A DNA stretch of 8,600 nucleotides from Synergistaceae bacterium (GTDB lineage: Bacteria; Synergistota; Synergistia; Synergistales; Aminobacteriaceae), in the NCBI GenBank assembly GCA_012523155.1, contig JAAYJB010000107.1, positions 1 through 8,600 of the forward strand, in the 5' to 3' direction. The translations under genes were made by a program, and so were the position numbers. Positions 6,018 through 8,600 of the stretch are shown piece by piece. How positions within the stretch are numbered: position 1 is the stretch's first letter; each line of letters starts with the position of its first letter. The notes under the pieces were generated by a model that did no database searches, had not been told where the DNA came from, and saw only the letters and a program-made list of their open reading frames with translations.

Positions 6018-7106
6018 CTATTCCAATATTGTCAAAATTTCATTAATGTTTTTATTGGCAATTCCTATTGATTCCAGTGTTGTGCCGTTCTTCCAGTAAT
6101 CAGTCCCGTGAAGTTGCGATGCGAGGTTGATGATTGTGTCTGAGCGTGGAGAAAGTGCCCCTGCTTTTCTGGCAAGACAGGCGATCGGCATGATCACTCC
6201 GGGTACGTCCTCCGTTATATACCGGCTTCGGACATTTTGTCCGACAAGATCAGCATATGGCGTTTCCGGGCTGTTTACATACTCATAAAGCGTCTGTGCA
6301 TTGTTATTTCCGTAGTAGAGTTTCATCAGCTCAAGGATTGGTTTGAGGCAGAAACCCATCTTCCTTCCTATCATTACTCGCTCTTCGTCCAGATTATGCA
6401 TTTGTTCACTTATAAGAGGAGTGATACCGTCCATATAATGCCTGAAAGTATCAGGATTCTTTTCTACCGTGCCGTAGTTGAGGAGAACTGGGTAGGGGTG
6501 CATTACGTAATTTGCGTTGGAAAGATCCTGGACGAGAATGTGGTCTGCAGGAAGATAATTTACATTTCCAGCGAAGGCATCATTGAGTATTTCCCGGATT
6601 TCCGTTCCTGAGGAAGAGGGACTGCTTGCAAGATGAATTGCGTATTTTCGCTTATAAAGCGAAACCGTATTGAATGTTTTAATACGGCATGCAAACGGCA
6701 TAGTTTCTGTCGTAGAAATAGTAATATGCGTTTTACACCCTGCTTCGGCCATCATTTTTTTCAATCGGTATGCTGAGAAATTTCCAGGCATGACTACGAT
6801 ATGTTGACCATCTTCGAGATAGGGAATCAGCTTTTCAAAGATTGGAGCATGTGCAAAAGCAGGAACAACGACCATTATTATTGAGGCGCCTCTGACGGCT
6901 TCTGCTATATCCATCGTTACATCATGCAGATTACCGCAAAGATTTAAATCGCCTTCAAGAAAGATTTGTTTTGTCTCTCTAAGCCTGAGGTAATCTTTTG
7001 CACCTTCGAGGGGTTCCCACATAACAACAGTGTAGCCTTTTGCAGCTATTTGAGCACTGCATGCACGGGCACCATTTCCACTCCCGAGAATAGAGACTTT
7101 TTGCAA
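6018..7106 (-). CDS. NAD/NADP octopine/nopaline dehydrogenase-family protein
   Basis: The 362-residue protein has two domains. An N-terminal Rossmann fold carries the nucleotide-binding loop VSILGSGNGARA (Gly8-Ala13). The C-terminal all-helical domain shows the octopine/nopaline dehydrogenase signature: SNANYVMHPYPVLLN with His203, the likely catalytic base, and RYITEDVPG with Arg295 and Asp300. Known members join or split opines, secondary amines formed from an amino acid and a 2-oxo acid, using NAD(P)H. Many bacterial homologues have unknown substrates. In an operon with a carboxylate importer, the catabolic (oxidising) direction is more likely. The chosen start is TTG (7106-7104), with GGGAGG (7120-7115) 8 nt upstream, putting the Rossmann motif directly at the N-terminus. 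A GTG 20 codons upstream (7166) lies within the palindromic operator and has no ribosome site. It is the first gene of the five-gene operon. Confidence 0.87.
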   Translation of the reverse strand: MQKVSILGSGNGARACSAQIAAKGYTVVMWEPLEGAKDYLRLRETKQIFLEGDLNLCGNLHDVTMDIAEAVRGASIIMVVVPAFAHAPIFEKLIPYLEDGQHIVVMPGNFSAYRLKKMMAEAGCKTHITISTTETMPFACRIKTFNTVSLYKRKYAIHLASSPSSSGTEIREILNDAFAGNVNYLPADHILVQDLSNANYVMHPYPVLLNYGTVEKNPDTFRHYMDGITPLISEQMHNLDEERVMIGRKMGFCLKPILELMKLYYGNNNAQTLYEYVNSPETPYADLVGQNVRSRYITEDVPGVIMPIACLARKAGALSPRSDTIINLASQLHGTDYWKNGTTLESIGIANKNINEILTILE

Positions 7107-7154
7107 GAAAATAACCTCCCTCAGTTTAACATTATCTGCAAAAGCTAATTTTTT

Positions 7155-7172
7155 AGCGAGGTGCACCTCACT
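7155..7172. promoter_or_regulatory. 18-bp palindromic operator candidate at the operon start
   Basis: AGCGAGGTGCACCTCACT is a palindrome with 8 of 9 base pairs matching. Its core GAGGTGCACCTC (7158-7169) is a perfect 12-bp palindrome. It lies immediately downstream of the predicted minus-strand -10 element, covering about the first 20 transcribed bases, where a bound repressor would block initiation. No second copy was noticed in the window, including near the regulator's own promoter. The binding protein is unknown; the XRE-cupin regulator is the local candidate. Confidence 0.6.
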
Positions 7173-7180
7173 TTTAGGAG

Positions 7181-7209
7181 AGGTTACCCTTGGGGAAGGA
7201 AAATGTCAA
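7181..7209 (-). promoter_or_regulatory. Sigma-70-like promoter of the dehydrogenase-TRAP-enolase operon
   Basis: On the minus strand a perfect -35 TTGACA (7209-7204) is followed after exactly 17 bp by TAACCT (7186-7181), which keeps the T-A at the first two positions and the final T of TATAAT. Transcription would start near 7174, giving a leader of about 68 nt to the TTG start at 7106. A good -35 with a mediocre -10 and a palindrome at +1 suits a repressible promoter. Confidence 0.65.
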
Positions 7210-7731
7210 CTGTAAAGAGAAAAAATCTACTGTGAAAATATTATTTAAAAAAATGCACATTTAGGAAATATCTCAAAAAAAAGTTTTTTTAATCATTCAT
7301 TAGTACCCCCTGTGTCATGGAAAAAACTCACGGTTTAATTTAAAGGATTATATAAGCAAGAAATCCCGGTAAGGTAAGAGGTATTTGCAAGATCTTGTAA
7401 AATAAAATCGTCGATTCTAAAGAATGTTTTTCTTAGATCGGGTTAAAGCATATCGATGGAACAGTCCATAAAAACTTTTTTTGAAGAAAAAAGAGTTACG
7501 TTGTTCAGTGATTGAGGTAGTGTCAAGATTATTTGGGGATGGTATGATATTGCTGAAAATAGAGACATACATATGTGAAGCGTCTGAAAAACTATAAATT
7601 TACGTTGAGAGACCCATTGTTCTGTTGTATTTGGTTCTGCGAGAAGAGCCCTTTTGCAGTGCCGTTTTTTTCGATTTAGGTTTATAACCCTGTTTTTTAA
7701 AAAGATTTTTCCCCGAAGAGGAGGACAGGAG
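7210..7731. other. AT-rich divergent intergenic region
   Basis: No gene is evident in these 522 bases. Visible elements are: an A8-G-T7 tract (about 7276-7290); a near-palindrome TTGCAAGATCTTGTAA (7385-7400, 7 of 8 pairs; core CAAGATCTTG perfect); a bulged inverted repeat CGATTCTAAAGAA / TTCTTAGATCG (7412-7440); and an A/T-only stem around 7473-7498. A candidate rightward promoter lies at 7520-7548. The composition stays AT-rich up to about 7700, then changes to GC-rich at the kinase gene. Confidence 0.6.
7520..7548 (+). promoter_or_regulatory. Candidate extended -10 promoter for the kinase gene
   Basis: TGG-TATGAT (7540-7548) is a good extended -10 element (TGn plus 5 of 6 in the hexamer). 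At a 17-bp spacing GTGTCA (7520-7525) matches the -35 consensus at 4 of 6 positions. Transcription would begin near 7555, leaving an unusually long leader of about 175 nt before the ATG at 7732. A further promoter nearer the gene cannot be excluded. Confidence 0.45.
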
Positions 7732-8600
7732 ATGAAACTGGAAATGAAGGAGAACTGCGCCTATTCCCTTGTAAGCCCCACAAGCATGGGTTTGAGGATC
7801 ACCCCATTGTATCAGCAGCCGGTACACGTGAGCGACCACTTTTTTCTCCAGGCAACGAGCGCCGAGAGCAACGTCCTCACTGTGAGCGCGGCCCTTGGCG
7901 AGCGGGTGAAGGCACTGACGACCTTCGTCAAGGACAGCCCCATTGCGCAGCTGATCAAGAACGATCTCCGGAAGCGGAACATTGAATTTGAAGGCAAAGA
8001 AGTTCCCCAGGGCGGCCCGTGGGGATACCGCCACCAGATCAACATAGCAGACATGGGGTATGGCGTCCGGGGACCCAGGGTAACCAACGACCGGGCCGGT
8101 GAAGTGGGACGGACCCTCAGCGTTGATGATTTCGACCTCGAGCGTATTTTCGACAAGGAAGGGGTCAGGATACTGCATATCTCAGGCCTGATAGCCGCAC
8201 TGTCCCCCGAGACGGGGAAATTCTGCCTTGAACTGGCAAAGGCGGCCGGCAAGTACGGCACGCGCATCAGCTTCGACCTGAACTACCGCGAATCCTTCTG
8301 GAAGGGAAGGGCAGAGGAGCTTCGCGCCCTTTTCACGGAGATAGCCTCCATTACCGATATCCTTATCGGCAACGAGGAAGACTTTCAGCTTGCCCTCGGA
8401 GTCCAGGGCCCGGAGGCCGGTGGAGAGAACATTTCAGAGAAGATAGAGAGCTTCAAGGGCATGATCGCCAACGTGCAGCGTGCATTCCCGAGGGCCTCGG
8501 TATTTGCCACAACCCTTCGCCAGGTGGTGAACGCCAACGAACACGTCTGGGGCGCCATCCTTCTCGCATCTGGAAACGTATACGTGGCACCCCCCAAGCC
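7732..8600 (+). CDS. PfkB-family sugar kinase, 2-keto-3-deoxygluconate kinase-like (C-terminus cut off)
   Basis: Translation from ATG 7732 stays open to the window end (289 codons). AGGAGG (7719-7724) lies 7 nt upstream. Ribokinase/PfkB features are seen in order. The N-terminal strand is followed by an ATSAESNVLTVSAALG segment, equivalent to the usual sugar-binding GGxxxN region. Next come LTTFVKDSPIAQLIKNDL, a mid-region with VTNDRAGEVGRTL, LHISGLIAALS, and FDLNYRESFWKG, very typical of KDG kinases. IGNEEDF, the N-x-x-E metal-site motif, comes last. The DTxGAGD catalytic loop should lie just beyond the window. KDG kinase phosphorylates 2-keto-3-deoxygluconate at C6 in cytoplasmic hexuronate or gluconate breakdown. 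The sugar specificity is inferred from resemblance only. The gene is GC-rich like the phosphorelay gene at the left edge and unlike the operon, with which it is divergent; a functional link is not evident. Confidence 0.85.
   Translation, partial: MKLEMKENCAYSLVSPTSMGLRITPLYQQPVHVSDHFFLQATSAESNVLTVSAALGERVKALTTFVKDSPIAQLIKNDLRKRNIEFEGKEVPQGGPWGYRHQINIADMGYGVRGPRVTNDRAGEVGRTLSVDDFDLERIFDKEGVRILHISGLIAALSPETGKFCLELAKAAGKYGTRISFDLNYRESFWKGRAEELRALFTEIASITDILIGNEEDFQLALGVQGPEAGGENISEKIESFKGMIANVQRAFPRASVFATTLRQVVNANEHVWGAILLASGNVYVAPPK

Noticed and set aside
7107..7166. GTG start at 7166 for the opine dehydrogenase-family gene
   Set aside because: It lies inside the palindrome and almost at the predicted transcript start, has no ribosome site, and adds 20 residues before a Rossmann motif that should be N-terminal.
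7276..7290. A8-G-T7 tract as a terminator hairpin
   Set aside because: There is no room for a loop and the stem is only A-T pairs. It is more likely simply AT-rich promoter-region DNA.
478..7731. Direct repeats or an integrase marking an insertion
   Set aside because: I compared the two edges by eye and found only 7-base matches such as GAAGAGC, within chance. No tRNA, integrase or transposase is present. No CRISPR-like array was seen either.
7600..8267. Two minus-strand open frames opposite the kinase
   Set aside because: They are antisense shadows of a well-supported PfkB gene with typical motifs; GC-rich coding DNA often opens the opposite strand.

Overview
The window looks like a bacterial chromosome segment. 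Two GC-richer chromosomal genes flank a clearly AT-richer catabolic cluster. Sample 60-base lines counted by hand give 60% G+C at 361-420 and 62% at 8221-8280, against 37% at 1201-1260, 43% at 5101-5160 and 32% at 7321-7380. Strong Shine-Dalgarno sites, two TTG starts, a TRAP transporter and an N-acyl/opine-type enzyme set suggest an amino-acid-fermenting anaerobe, perhaps Synergistota or a Clostridia-like lineage. This assignment is an inference from gene content, not from a marker gene.

Layout. Positions 1-477 (+) hold the C-terminal end of a response-regulator/Hpt phosphorelay protein. Positions 478-1203 are a gene-poor stretch with an orphan scrap of a beta-helix surface protein (647-763), a nested pair of competing inverted repeats (948-1003) and a promoter. 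Positions 1204-1764 (+) encode an XRE-HTH/cupin regulator. A bidirectional terminator (1765-1798) separates it from the convergent operon.

The operon runs on the minus strand from about 7174 down to 1869, in the order: octopine/nopaline dehydrogenase-family protein (TTG start at 7106), TRAP solute receptor DctP, an intra-operon perfect hairpin, TRAP small permease DctQ (TTG start), TRAP large permease DctM, and an enolase-superfamily (mandelate racemase/muconate lactonizing) enzyme. A sigma-70-like promoter (TTGACA, 17 bp, TAACCT) sits at 7209-7181. An 18-bp near-perfect palindrome covers the expected start of transcription and is a good operator candidate.

Positions 7210-7731 are an AT-rich divergent intergenic region with a candidate extended -10 promoter reading right. 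From 7732 to the window end (+) is a PfkB-family 2-keto-3-deoxygluconate kinase-like gene, cut by the edge.

How the genes may work together (inference). The TRAP system imports a carboxylate whose binding uses the conserved receptor arginine. The enolase-superfamily enzyme epimerises or eliminates at an alpha-carbon next to a carboxylate. The opine-dehydrogenase-like enzyme oxidises a secondary amine or related 2-substituted carboxylate with NAD(P). The XRE-cupin protein is the likely sensor. The enolase-superfamily member lacks the first lysine of the usual KxK motif and the DxD motif of dipeptide epimerases, so its substrate is not obvious. The set could be an undescribed opine-like or modified-amino-acid utilisation pathway.
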